From: Irineochytrium annulatum
Taxonomy: Eukaryota; Chytridiomycota; Chytridiomycetes; Chytridiales; Chytridiaceae
NCBI GenBank assembly: GCA_027600665.1
Contig: JADGJL010000109.1
Span: 1-41,732 of the forward strand
Reading direction: 5' to 3'
DNA: 41,732 bases
In this document: piece after piece, positions 33,679 through 41,732 of the stretch
Position numbering within the stretch: the stretch's first letter is position 1
How the letters are laid out: each line of letters opens with the position of its first letter
Program-made: the position numbers and the translations under genes
Notes under the pieces: model-generated
Databases searched by the model: none
The model's input: the letters and a program-made list of their open reading frames with translations, nothing else
Told to the model about the DNA's origin: nothing

Positions 33679-35391
33679 ATGCCTGTCGCCACGCTCGCGG
33701 CCGTCTCGGCCACCATCCACGACCCCGACCTGCCGTCTTACCACACCTCCAACCTCTCCCACGCAGCAATGCAACGCCTTCTCCTCGCCAACTCATTGGC
33801 ATTATCGGCGCCTCAACGCCTCAGCTCGTACAACAGAGGCGGCTCTGTCCCCATAGTCTCAATGTCGCGCGCCATGTCCGCCCATCCAACCATGGACGGG
33901 CTGGCCCCGCAGCTCGCGCGCCCGCCGTCACCACCCGAGGGCGGCCGGGGCGTGTTCAGCGACCTGACCATAACACCGTCGCCCGGGTGCGCAAACATCC
34001 TTCACGGCGCCCTGGGCTACGGAACTTGCTCCTTGCAAGGCACGGTGGCGCTTTCGCTGGCGAAGCCGCTGACCGGTGAGACGGTGGCCATCACGGTTCG
34101 CATCGTGGGAAGGGAGATTGTTGGTGACGGGAAGGGGTTCCATCTCAAAGGTCCCTCGGATGATGCGTTCGTGCCAAACGATCGCGCTTCAGGCGGCGTT
34201 ATAGGGGGCGGAAGCGTCTACAGTGTCCGGAGCAGTGGTGGCGCGGGTTGGGGAAATCACGCGTCTGCCAACCAAGGTCTCGATGCTCCGGGTGACTCAG
34301 CCCTGCAGCTCAGCGAGACGCTCTCCACTTCGCTCTCGGCCTCCGCGCCCAAGTTTGTAACCGTGCCCCGCTCCGCATTCATCGACCCTGCAACCTGGTC
34401 GCACGACGACCCTTCCCTTCTCATCGACCGCACGGAGCCCGTCTGGTCCCACTCCTCGCCGGCCCCTTCCTCCTCCATCTCCTCCCCCTTCGAGCTCCTC
34501 GCATCCGGCAACCACTCCTTTCCCTTCTCGATTCCACTCCCGCACGACCTGCCCGGAACATTCCACAGCCACCAAGCCCGCATCCGATACGTCCTCCACG
34601 TCGACATCCGCGTCACGCCGCCTCTTTCCACAACACCGTCGTCCCGCTCACTTCATCACCCGACGCACGTGCACGCGTCCGTCGAGGTGCCCGTCCCCCG
34701 ATTCCACCGTGACATCGCGATGCCTCGCACCATCGAAGCCGCCGGCGCCGACGCGACGATCGTCTCCAACCACGCGTCATCGGACCCGATCCGCTTCTCT
34801 TGCGTCCTGCCGCCGCACGCCGTCCCGCTGCGCTCATCCCTCCGCCTCCTCCTGCACCTCTCGCACGTGCAGGCAGGGTGGAGGGTGCTCGGGTGCGAGT
34901 GCCGCGTCGTGCAGGTGCTCGAGGTCGAGTCCGCGGGCTCGTTCGGTAGGAGGCGCGGTGCGGGTGGGGAGAATGCGAGGTGGAGAGGGAGGAGGGTCGA
35001 GACCGTGCTCGGGTGCGCGTGGGACGCCCCGGGGAGCGTCGGGGAGTACTTCAGGAAGGCGCTCGAGGTCCCCGTTCTGGACGTGGCGGATAGCTGCGCG
35101 ACGGGTTGGGTGGGTGACGCCGCCGACGCGGATGGCGTGACGGTGACGCCGGCAAGGCCGACGCGCGCGCGGGCTAGGCACGAGCTGCGGCTGACGTGGA
35201 TCGTGGTGGCGCAGGGTTTGCGGCGGGAAGTGGAGGCGTTTAGGAGGGATATTGTAGTGCATGGCCTTGGCAGCGATGGCGTTGAGGCGCTGGAGGCTTA
35301 CGTTAGGTCCGTGCGGGACGGGGACGAGGCGGGGTCGGAGGCGGGGAGGATGGGGCTGCAGCGGATCACTTATCGGTCCAAGAGGTTCTAG
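33679..35391 (+). CDS. Arrestin-fold protein (alpha-arrestin-like)
   Basis: Putative arrestin-related trafficking adaptor, which in fungi links ubiquitin ligases to membrane cargo. Single exon, 570 residues. The N-terminal arrestin sheet is seen in SLQGTVALSLAKPLTGETVA and the diagnostic LLASGNHSFPFSIPLPHDLP followed by GTFHSHQARIRYVLHVDIRV. The C-terminal arrestin half includes RSSLRLLLHLSHVQAGWRVL and RHELRLTWIVVAQGLRREV. A linker rich in Ser, Pro and Gly sits between strands. I see no clear PPxY motif. The frame also opens at ATG 33613, but that ATG lies directly after a consensus donor (AAAG-GTATGC), and a 54-nt intron would remove it, so 33679 is preferred. Codons are strongly C/G-ending. 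Confidence 0.82.
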   Translation: MPVATLAAVSATIHDPDLPSYHTSNLSHAAMQRLLLANSLALSAPQRLSSYNRGGSVPIVSMSRAMSAHPTMDGLAPQLARPPSPPEGGRGVFSDLTITPSPGCANILHGALGYGTCSLQGTVALSLAKPLTGETVAITVRIVGREIVGDGKGFHLKGPSDDAFVPNDRASGGVIGGGSVYSVRSSGGAGWGNHASANQGLDAPGDSALQLSETLSTSLSASAPKFVTVPRSAFIDPATWSHDDPSLLIDRTEPVWSHSSPAPSSSISSPFELLASGNHSFPFSIPLPHDLPGTFHSHQARIRYVLHVDIRVTPPLSTTPSSRSLHHPTHVHASVEVPVPRFHRDIAMPRTIEAAGADATIVSNHASSDPIRFSCVLPPHAVPLRSSLRLLLHLSHVQAGWRVLGCECRVVQVLEVESAGSFGRRRGAGGENARWRGRRVETVLGCAWDAPGSVGEYFRKALEVPVLDVADSCATGWVGDAADADGVTVTPARPTRARARHELRLTWIVVAQGLRREVEAFRRDIVVHGLGSDGVEALEAYVRSVRDGDEAGSEAGRMGLQRITYRSKRF

Positions 35392-35851
35392 CTAGCTTGG
35401 TGTCGGGGTTGCGAACCTCATTCCGGATGGTGATTCTATGATTATAGCTTTTGCGAGTCTTTCTGTTTATCTCTTCGTTTGCTCCGGCAAACCGTGCCAT
35501 GATTGCACCAAGTCTGAATTTTATTCTCGATAACTTCTGTAGCTTTATTATCCAACCCTTGTATAACAATGGGTGCCTTGCGACTACTTATTTCCAAAAG
35601 TGCATTCAAGTTAATGAACGACACTTATCCGGCCTGTGTATCTAATGTTCCATTCAACATCAGCAGTGACAGAATCTTGGAGAGTAAGATGAAGTTTTTA
35701 GCGCAAGGTCGATTTGCTTTTTTAGATGAAGTCGCTGGCGATCGCTAGCAAATGCGAAATGCTACGTATCATATACATGTACAAAAACCCAGAGACCAAA
35801 GATATATATATGTTACCGAGGTAAGCGGTGAACTTGCAATTTTGTAGGAAT
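35392..35851. other. Convergent intergenic region
   Basis: 460 bp between the arrestin stop and the stop of the next minus-strand gene. AT-rich, with a TATATATA run near 35803. No gene or RNA recognised. Confidence 0.7.
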
Positions 35852-37031
35852 TCACGCCCATACACCCTTCAGCAGAGGGTCGCTTGAGAACTCGTTGACC
35901 GGCAACTCCAACCTAAAAACATGCCAACAGGAGTGTGACTTTTAGTGGAAGCGCAGGATTGAAGCAGGCGAGAGGCTTTCCACTCACATCTTAAACAACT
36001 TCTTCTTATCTTTAAGGGTTGCAATCTCCTCCCACTCCTCCTCCTCCCAGTCCTCAATCCCGCTCATCTTCTCCTCCGCGTTCAGCTCATCCGCCCGGGC
36101 CGCGATCAAGAGCAGCTCGCAATGGGCGTGATCCAGGAAGCCCGGCTCGGCAGAGATGAACCTCCTGCTCCCAAAGAGCGATTTAAGCTCGGCCGGGTAC
36201 GCCGGCTTTGACTTGGGGCTCAGGCCGACGTTGCGGGGCGTGCTCGATTCTGGGTTCTTGACCGAGAGGACGTAGGAGCCCTCTTGGTGGATTTTGAGCT
36301 CGTCCTGCACCGGTCCTATTTAATCATGCGTTAACAGAGACGAAACAAGCGTAGGAATTATTGCAAGGATTACCTGGGTTCTCGGGCACCCTAAGCACGT
36401 AGCAAAGATGCGTCGATTTCTTTTCCCTGACTATGGCGTAAACGCCAGCGCCACACGGCCTCGCTTCGTGCTGCGTTCTCTCGCCCCTCGTCTTGGTCTG
36501 GTACGTCTTCAAGCGGAGATGCTCCAGCGAGTCATCGAGTGATCCGACGGCGTCGACGAATGCGAAAAAGCGCTCGTGCCCCTTGGCGATGGACGGCAGG
36601 CGCTTCTTTGCCACCAAAATCAGGCGGTGCATGTCCTTCCCCGACGAAGGCCCTTCGGTGGGGAGGAGGAGGATGTAAAAGCGCTGGAGATCATCGATGG
36701 ACTCCGGGTGATCCTCTTGAACGCGCTGTAGTTTTACGGTCAGGCCATATATAATTGAAATCACGCAGACTCAGGTTCACCGGCTTGTAAAAGAAGTAGA
36801 TATGGCCTCGCTCGAGGACATCCTGGCTGCCCGGGGTCGGTTGCACGTCCTCGACGTCGGTCTCTGCCTCCTCCTCCTTCTTGATCTTCGATTCCTCCAC
36901 CATTTTGTCAAAACTCAAAACTTCGTTGAATGCGATGATTCTCTCGGCGACTTCCACCGTCTACTGGCTTGCAGAACAGTATTGTCGATGCTGAAGCTGC
37001 TGGATACAAACTCAGCGAGCAGCAGTGGCAT
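35852..37031 (-). CDS. Conserved protein of unknown function with bacterial-like motifs
   Basis: Function unknown. I take the ATG at 37031 (MPLLLAEF), splice a 47-nt intron to TVEVAERIIAFNEVLSFDKM, and end at TGA 35852 after a final short exon (NEFSSDPLLKGVW). Blocks in order: ERGHIYFFYKP, ESIDDLQRFYILLLPTEG, HRLILVAKKRLPSIAKGHER, TYQTKTRGERTQHEARPCGA, STHLCYVLRVPENPG, EGSYVLSVKNPES, AYPAELKSLFGSRRFI, FLDHAHCELLLIAA and WEEEEWEEIATLKDK. From memory this pattern matches an uncharacterised family common in bacteria (GHIYFFYRP, RFY, TRG, VKNPE, YP, GRRF). No membrane segment or catalytic motif stands out. A Lys/Glu-rich insertion follows the N terminus. Gene model fairly sure. Confidence 0.7.
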
Positions 37032-37114
37032 ATGATCTGGTGATGTGAAATGGCAGGAAGGAGAAAGAGACTGGTACTGGCCCCCCAAAAAAAAATAAAA
37101 CCACGTTGAAAACC

Positions 37115-37186
37115 GACCACGCCAGGGGTCGAACCTGGAATCTCTTGATTCGTAGTCAAGCGCGGTAACCATTTTGCCACGCGGCC
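37115..37186 (-). tRNA. tRNA-Arg (ACG), copy 1
   Basis: Complete 72-nt cloverleaf on the minus strand: 7-bp acceptor stem (GGCCGCG with CGTGGTC, two G-U pairs), anticodon stem CTTGA/TCAAG around loop CTACGAA (anticodon ACG at 37151-37153, read as ICG), and T-loop GGTTCGACCCC. No intron; CCA is not encoded. A TTTT run downstream on the minus strand can serve as a Pol III terminator. It lies 83 bp upstream of the start of the minus-strand unknown gene. Confidence 0.95.
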
Positions 37187-38048
37187 AGTTGGCAGATGTT
37201 TTGACTAAACAGTCCTTGTTACAATTTGCAAGTTTAAGCTGTCAAAGTTTGTGTCTCACCCATTTGCGACATCAATGGTTCAATTCCGGCTTAACAACCA
37301 GCTATTTGGTGAAAATCTTTGTCTTTTGCCCGCATTGTTATGTGCCTTTCCCAGAGCCATGATGCCCGGGCCCTGCCTCCATCTCGCCCCCAGCCATCTG
37401 AAGCGCTTTTACGACCCGTGCACTGCATTCCTTGAGTGTTCTTGTGGACACGCTACCACCCTTCCGGCTGTCCACGTAGCTTGCTTGGTGGTGGATTGAT
37501 TCCTCGGCGCGGGACTGAACGGACTCACTATGCAATACGGTGATCGCTGGCCGTTGACGGTCACGCGGAGGCTTGGACAAGTGCAGGGCCATGAATGACC
37601 ACCGACCAAGAAATCCAGTTAGTTTGACAATTATGACCATTGCGAGGGGAGAGAGATCTTCACGAGATAGAGCATGGTGCGGATCAGACGCTCAACACCC
37701 AGCGAGGTCGCCATGGCGGTGGCGGACGAACAGCACCAGGTGTCACAATGCGTTTTCATGCAGGTTAAAAGGGAAATATACTGTAATCCGGTGAGTAAAT
37801 TACTTGAGCAACGACACATCCTTAAAGTGCATAATCGTCCCAAAATCTCATTCGGGGAAGCTCTCCACGAGCCTAATCAAGACCGGCTAGCAGCAGTATT
37901 TCGACCCCTTGGGCGAATATAGAATAAGGCAAGGGTAGAGAAAGTTAAATCTTAAAAAGAAAAGATAATCTAAAAATTATACACTGTGTGTTTCCACCAC
38001 GCCATTCTTCAAAAGTTTTCGCCATGGAAATAAAAATGAAGCGCACGC
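37187..38048. other. Between the two tRNA genes, no gene recognised
   Basis: 862 bp. Frames of 80-100 codons occur on both strands (for example 37338-37640 minus and 37674-37922 plus), but none shows a family motif and they overlap each other in conflicting frames. A small spliced gene cannot be excluded. Confidence 0.5.
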
Positions 38049-38120
38049 GACCACGCCAGGGGTCGAACCTGGAATCTCTTGATTCGTAGTCAAGCGCGGT
38101 AACCATTTTGCCACGCGGCC
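38049..38120 (-). tRNA. tRNA-Arg (ACG), copy 2
   Basis: Same 72 nt as copy 1, in the same orientation, 934 bp away. The anticodon ACG is at 38085-38087. A T5 run follows on the minus strand (ATTTTTATTT), giving its own Pol III terminator. Flanks differ from copy 1 except for short A/T similarity, so the duplication covered little more than the gene or is old. Confidence 0.95.
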
Positions 38121-38714
38121 GGTGGTTGATCGGTTGCCGATAGACGTCATGTTCACAACTTGTCTTATTCGTACTCCGCTTTCTGTCGAAGTTAAATTCC
38201 CTTACACCTTCCCATAATTGCTGATATTTAACATTTACTTCTGGTAGCTGTGAAAGACCTTGCACTGCAGCTGGTTCTGGGCACGAGCGGGTAAGTTTTG
38301 CGAATGAGTATGTAGCGGCCCAGGATAAGGATGTCACTGCCTCTTCTTTATATCGTCTGCATCTTAAGTGAGTCGCAAGTGCGCTCCGTATATCAAAACA
38401 AGACCAACACACCTCAGTCTACAGCGCGCCAACGTCTCGCTCTTCGACCCTTAACAACGGCCATTTATTAAATAGCAAGCCCAGCATCCAGCGCCGGGCG
38501 CATTCAATGACGCCCGGCACCAGCTCCATCCTGGCGCCACCCTCCGGCGTGACTCTGGCAGTTACCCGCGTTCGCATGTACGAGGTTCGACCTCGCCATA
38601 CTATTCGGCTCGCCGCCGCTGTTGCCGTGGGGGCGGCGGGGGGGGGGTCGCGCGGCTGTTCATCCGGTGGGGGCGGAGGCACGGGTGGATGAGGATGAAG
38701 ACGCGGAGGACGCG
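38121..38714. other. Upstream region of RMT2, possible extra N-terminal coding
   Basis: A plus-strand ATG at 38507 opens a 61-codon frame (MTPGTSSILAPPSG...) that ends after a long G-run near 38640-38647. The RMT2 frame is open in the other register from about 38622. A one-base error in the G-run would fuse them and move the RMT2 start to 38507. The minus-strand frame at 38419-38811 is a low-complexity Pro/Thr shadow. Confidence 0.4.
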
Positions 38715-38751
38715 ATGGAGACGGAAGAAGGCGAAGGCGAAGCGGTGGGAT

Positions 38752-38785
<34 letters not shown>

Positions 38786-39722
38786 AACGAAGAAGATCCC
38801 GAACGCGTCATACCTGTCCAACCCGCTCGTGTTCTCGGACGGCAAGATCCTGGACAGCGCCGCGAACGGCGTCATGATGGGTTGGGAGAGTCCCTTGATG
38901 GCTCGTCACGCGATTGCCATTGCGCCTACGGAGGGTTTGGACGTCCTGAACGTGGGATTTGGGCTCGGGTTGATTGATGGCTTCTTGCAGGAGCGGAAGT
39001 GAGTGCTGACGCCAGTCTCAGAATGGTGGTGCTAATAGTGAGCAGACCGAGGACGCACACGATCATCGAGGCGCATCCCGATGTGTACAAGAAGATGCTG
39101 TCGGACGGGTGGGACAAGAAGCCCGGCGTCCGGATCGTGTTTGGTCGCTGGCAGGACGTGATGGACCAGCTTGAGACCTACGATGGGATCTTCTTTGATA
39201 CTTTTGGAGGTGAGATTCCGAGCGGCAGCGAGCTTTTATCTCGCTTTCTTATGAATTCCTCCCTCTTGTTTTATGTCATATTTCTTCATTGTAAATATGA
39301 TGTTCGCCTTCTGTGTATAATACGTCTATCTGTTTTCTTGTAAAACTGCATCTTGCCCCTTCATATTATAACCCTTCCTCCGCCCCCACTCCCTCTCCTA
39401 ACCTCTTGCTCTGTTCCTCTCTTATGATACAGAATACTACGAAGACCTCAAAGAATTCCACGACCACCTGCCCAACCTCCTCCGCTCCTCCCCCACCTCA
39501 ATCTACTCCTACTTCAACGGCCTCTCCGGCACGAACGCCTTCTTTCACGAGGTGTCATGTCGCGTGGCCGAGGCCGATCTGTTGGATATCGGTCTCACGA
39601 CCACGTACGAAGAGATCGAGATGGATGGGTTGGGAGGGAGCGATCAGGAATGGGATGGCGTGAGGAGACGGTATTTCACGCTGGGGAGGTATCGGATGCC
39701 AGTTTGTCGGTTGGATTTGTAA
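38715..39722 (+). CDS. RMT2: Protein arginine N-methyltransferase 2 (RMT2-type)
   Basis: SAM-dependent enzyme that in yeast methylates the internal delta-nitrogen of an arginine in ribosomal protein L12. Three exons (38715-38998, 39046-39209, 39433-39722) give 245 residues from this conservative start. The blocks are family-specific: NGVMMGWESPLMARHA, then the SAM-binding LDVLNVGFGLGLIDGFLQER, THTIIEAHPDVYKKM, GIFFDTFGEYYEDLKEFHDH (joined across a 223-nt intron), LRSSPTSIYSYFNGLSG and the C-terminal FTLGRYRMPVCRLDL. The acidic, Ser/Ala-rich leader is low complexity, and the ankyrin-like N-terminal part found in yeast Rmt2 is not seen. Identity very secure, N terminus uncertain. Confidence 0.92.
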
Positions 39723-39781
39723 TTAAAGAAACGTGTGGTAGGGTCATGATGTCGATTTAAAAGTTAGACATGCTCGCGACA

Positions 39782-40012
39782 ATGCACCCTCCGTCCGCGC
39801 GGGCTTCGATTATGACTCAATATATCCTTTTCTCCGGTCTACTCTTGGTTGTTTTAGCCGTGTTAGTCATGATATTTAATGCACATGTTTCGAGAAATGT
39901 CGATGATTTGGATGAAGATTTCTTTAGATCAGGGTTTTCGGGAGCGGAATCTCCACGAAGTTCCTTCCCCACGCGACAAGTCCACCGTCCACCCCATTTT
40001 TTTCCCTTATAG
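39782..40012 (+). CDS. Small one-pass membrane protein (putative)
   Basis: 76-codon frame starting 59 nt after the RMT2 stop. After a short N terminus it has a clear membrane helix (YILFSGLLLVVLAVLVMIF) followed by an acidic segment (NVDDLDEDFFRSGFSG). This layout suits a small organelle or ER membrane subunit, but I do not recognise it. The C-terminal tail (RQVHRPPHFFPL) could be read-through of an unspliced intron. Alternative: a chance frame. Confidence 0.45.
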   Translation: MHPPSARASIMTQYILFSGLLLVVLAVLVMIFNAHVSRNVDDLDEDFFRSGFSGAESPRSSFPTRQVHRPPHFFPL

Positions 40013-40017
40013 CCATT

Positions 40018-40353
40018 ACGTTATCCTTTTGCTTTCGCTTTCCCACGCGACTCCGCCATCTTTGGCGCAGTGGTCGATGACGTTGGTTGGCGCGTCTCGT
40101 TCGACGGCTTGAAGGCCTGACGTTTCAAGCTTCTCCATGAATCGCCCTCAGCCATGGCCCGCAGCCAACGACTGGGCGCCCATGCTCATTCCCAGCCAGC
40201 AACGCGACGTGGAGGACAGATCTGAAAGGCGCCCATCTTGACGCCGACGCCGAACCCTGGCGCGTGGAAGAGTCGCCGAGGCGGTATTTAAGAACAACGA
40301 CAGTGCCCCGCGCGAATTCTCCAGCCGACGCAGACCGAGGTTCCCCCACGAAG
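40018..40353. promoter_or_regulatory. Upstream region of the RVxF protein with a 34-codon uORF
   Basis: A 34-codon open frame (40137-40241, MNRPQPWPAANDWAPMLIP...) precedes the next gene, and a TATTTAAG box-like sequence lies about 70 bp before its ATG. The main frame is open back to about 40144 without an ATG, so a spliced upstream start is possible. Confidence 0.3.
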
Positions 40354-40908
40354 ATGGCCAACCCGCAAACATCCCTTTCCACGCCCGTCAGACCAACGCG
40401 GTCCTCGAAGTCCCGTCCCTCTGCTTCCTCCTCGTCATCCACCGCGACGGTCAAGCGGGTGACGTTTGACGCCTCCGTATCCGACCACGAGTTCTCGGAC
40501 GGTGACGCGGCCGAACAACTACAACCACAACCAAAACCTTACCTCGCGCCAGCTGCCGCCTTGAAGCGGTATAAGAATCGCGGCTGGACGAGCAGGAGGG
40601 CGGAGGTGAACTACGACGACGTGATCGCGACGCTACATCACAGTCAAGTGCCGCCGCCGTACGAGCTAGAGAGGGAAAGGGACGGAGAGACGAAAGAAGC
40701 GGAGGGGAAGACGTTGAAGATAGAGGCGAAGACGTTGTTGGCGGAAGAGGTGAAGGATAAGGAGGCGGGGGCATTCACGACGAGGGAGGAGTTGGTGAGG
40801 GCGTTAAGGGAGGAGGACGCAAAGAACCTCCTGGCCTTCACGGAAGTCATCGACTGCGAGAGGGAGGATTTCAGGCTGTCGCCGGAGTTTGATAGGTTAC
40901 TATGTTAG
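40354..40908 (+). CDS. Unrecognised protein with PP1-docking motif
   Basis: Single exon, 184 residues from the first in-frame ATG. A Ser/Thr/Pro-rich N terminus contains KRVTFD (40453-40467 for KRVTF), a consensus RVxF docking motif for protein phosphatase 1, followed by acidic SDHEFSDGD. A possible conserved core reads ALKRYKNRGWTSRRAEVNYD and VIATLHHSQVPPPYELE, then a Glu/Lys-rich helix (TREELVRALREEDAKNLL). I do not know the family. PP1 binding is inferred from the motif alone. The frame continues 5' without ATG, so an upstream spliced exon is possible. Confidence 0.6.
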   Translation: MANPQTSLSTPVRPTRSSKSRPSASSSSSTATVKRVTFDASVSDHEFSDGDAAEQLQPQPKPYLAPAAALKRYKNRGWTSRRAEVNYDDVIATLHHSQVPPPYELERERDGETKEAEGKTLKIEAKTLLAEEVKDKEAGAFTTREELVRALREEDAKNLLAFTEVIDCEREDFRLSPEFDRLLC

Positions 40909-41105
40909 TACTATGTCAGTATTCAATCATCCTCTAGTGCAACTGTAGATCAATTATCAAGCTACTATCACCTCCTACCCTATTCTGCTAGCCCTGCCAT
41001 ATACCCGAGTTGTCCCCTTGCTCTATCCGCTACTCTATCATTATTACACATACAATCAAGAGACCTTTTCGTCATGTTTAATGCGGCAAAGTGCAAAGGA
41101 AATAG
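40909..41105. other. Convergent spacer
   Basis: About 200 bp between the stops of the RVxF protein and the putative minus-strand gene at the right edge. Nothing recognised. Confidence 0.5.
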
Positions 41106-41467
41106 TCATAACATCAGGACAAGAGTGTGCAGAAGGTCGCGAACCACTCCAGCCATCCACCGCCTGAATTGCGTCCAGCTACCAGCCTCTTCCTTTGCGC
41201 CCTCCGTCAGCCCTTCAGCCAACAGTGAGCCCACACTGAACGAGGTTGACGGCGCATTAACCTTCGACTCCAGCCTACCCTGTGCGAAGAACGTCCCGCC
41301 GACGGATGCCTCCCATGCAGGAACCACGCAGAATACTCTCAAAATCGTTGGTCTGTCGACCGTGTGTTCATGAGCTGGGGAAAAAGTAATATATATAAAT
41401 ATAAGAAAAGGCTTGCTGGACCTGCATATGTGACGCTGGTCAGTACCGGCACAAGGTTGTTGCTCGC
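41106..41467 (-). CDS. Putative 3' end of an unknown minus-strand gene
   Basis: The last exon (41374-41106) reads AHEHTVDRPTILRVFCVVPA, WEASVGGTFFAQGRLESKVN, SFSVGSLLAEGLTEGAKEEA and WTQFRRWMAGVVRDLLHTL before TGA. A GT-AG intron of 47 nt (41375-41421), the usual size here, joins it in frame to SNNLVPVLTSVTYA, which is open back to 41467. The 5' part is unresolved: upstream sequence to the window edge has Phe/Ser-rich frames that look like UTR or intron. No family recognised. The end could be partial because the gene may start beyond 41732. Confidence 0.4.
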
Positions 41468-41732
41468 TCAACTCGCTGCGAAGGCGAACGTAGGTAAAAG
41501 CAAAATGGGAGGAAAGAGAGAACCGGAAACGAAACGAGAAACGAAAGCGGGCTCGCAGTCCCAGCTGAGGCAACCGCTACAAAAAAAAACAGAGAGATAA
41601 ATTGAAGGCCTGCATCCAGCGACCCCAGGACAAGGCCCTTGTATCTGCTCGTTAGACCCATATCCAACCATATCACGTGAATGCACCCACATTTCCCGCC
41701 CAACCCCGCTAATCCCACTGCACACCCCTAAC

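Noticed and set aside
37945..38412. 155-codon minus-strand frame
   Set aside because: Passes through the tRNA-Arg gene, so it is not a coding gene as it stands; the upstream part has no family match.
38419..38811. Minus-strand Pro/Thr-rich frame
   Set aside because: Low-complexity shadow of the Gly/Ser/Ala-rich RMT2 leader.
1..41732. Mobile elements, viral genes, CRISPR arrays, biosynthetic cluster
   Set aside because: No transposase, reverse transcriptase, integrase, capsid, terminal repeats, spaced direct repeats or clustered tailoring enzymes were seen; gene order looks like ordinary mixed eukaryotic chromosome.

Overview
This is nuclear DNA from a eukaryote with compact, intron-rich genes, most likely an early-diverging fungus (a chytrid-like zoosporic lineage). 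Many genes are cut by very short GT-AG introns, often 40-60 nt. The content is fungal (RSE1/SF3B3, a fungal PASK-type kinase, RMT2, TMA16, a WrbA-type quinone reductase). It is combined with genes that yeasts and most Dikarya lack or rarely have: a gamma-secretase PEN-2 subunit and a TRAF7-like RING/TRAF/WD40 protein. The species cannot be named from the window. Two 10-N assembly gaps are present (14143-14152 and 31240-31249).

Layout, left to right. 0-6 kb: 5' part of an MFS transporter (-), a cyclophilin with a possible mitochondrial leader (-), ribosome-biogenesis factor TMA16 (-), and a kinesin (+) divergent from TMA16 across 91 bp, with a 28-residue tandem repeat in its stalk. 6-18 kb: a block of minus-strand genes: SF3B3/RSE1, PEN-2, the TRAF7-like protein, a PAS-kinase family Ser/Thr kinase and a flavodoxin-fold quinone oxidoreductase. 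19-26.5 kb: plus-strand mitochondrial acyl carrier protein, an unrecognised proline-rich protein, FEN1 and a C2-less cytosolic phospholipase A2. 26.6-32 kb: minus-strand RibD-C-type reductase and a slicer-competent Argonaute whose first intron contains an assembly gap. 33.7-35.4 kb: a plus-strand arrestin-fold protein. 35.8-38.1 kb: a minus-strand conserved protein of unknown function and two identical tRNA-Arg(ACG) genes. 38.7-41 kb: plus-strand RMT2 arginine methyltransferase, a small one-pass membrane protein and a protein with a PP1-docking motif. A fragment of a minus-strand gene lies at the right edge.

Most genes are independent housekeeping or signalling genes; I see no operon-like pathway, virus, transposon or CRISPR. 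Gene models are hand-spliced. Where I summed exons (cyclophilin, TMA16, kinesin, PEN-2, ACP, the 352-residue protein, cPLA2 and the RMT2 core) the total is an exact multiple of three, which supports those boundaries. Stretches where coding signal is visible but not resolved (32.0-33.3 kb, 41.1-41.5 kb, the N terminus of RMT2) are flagged.
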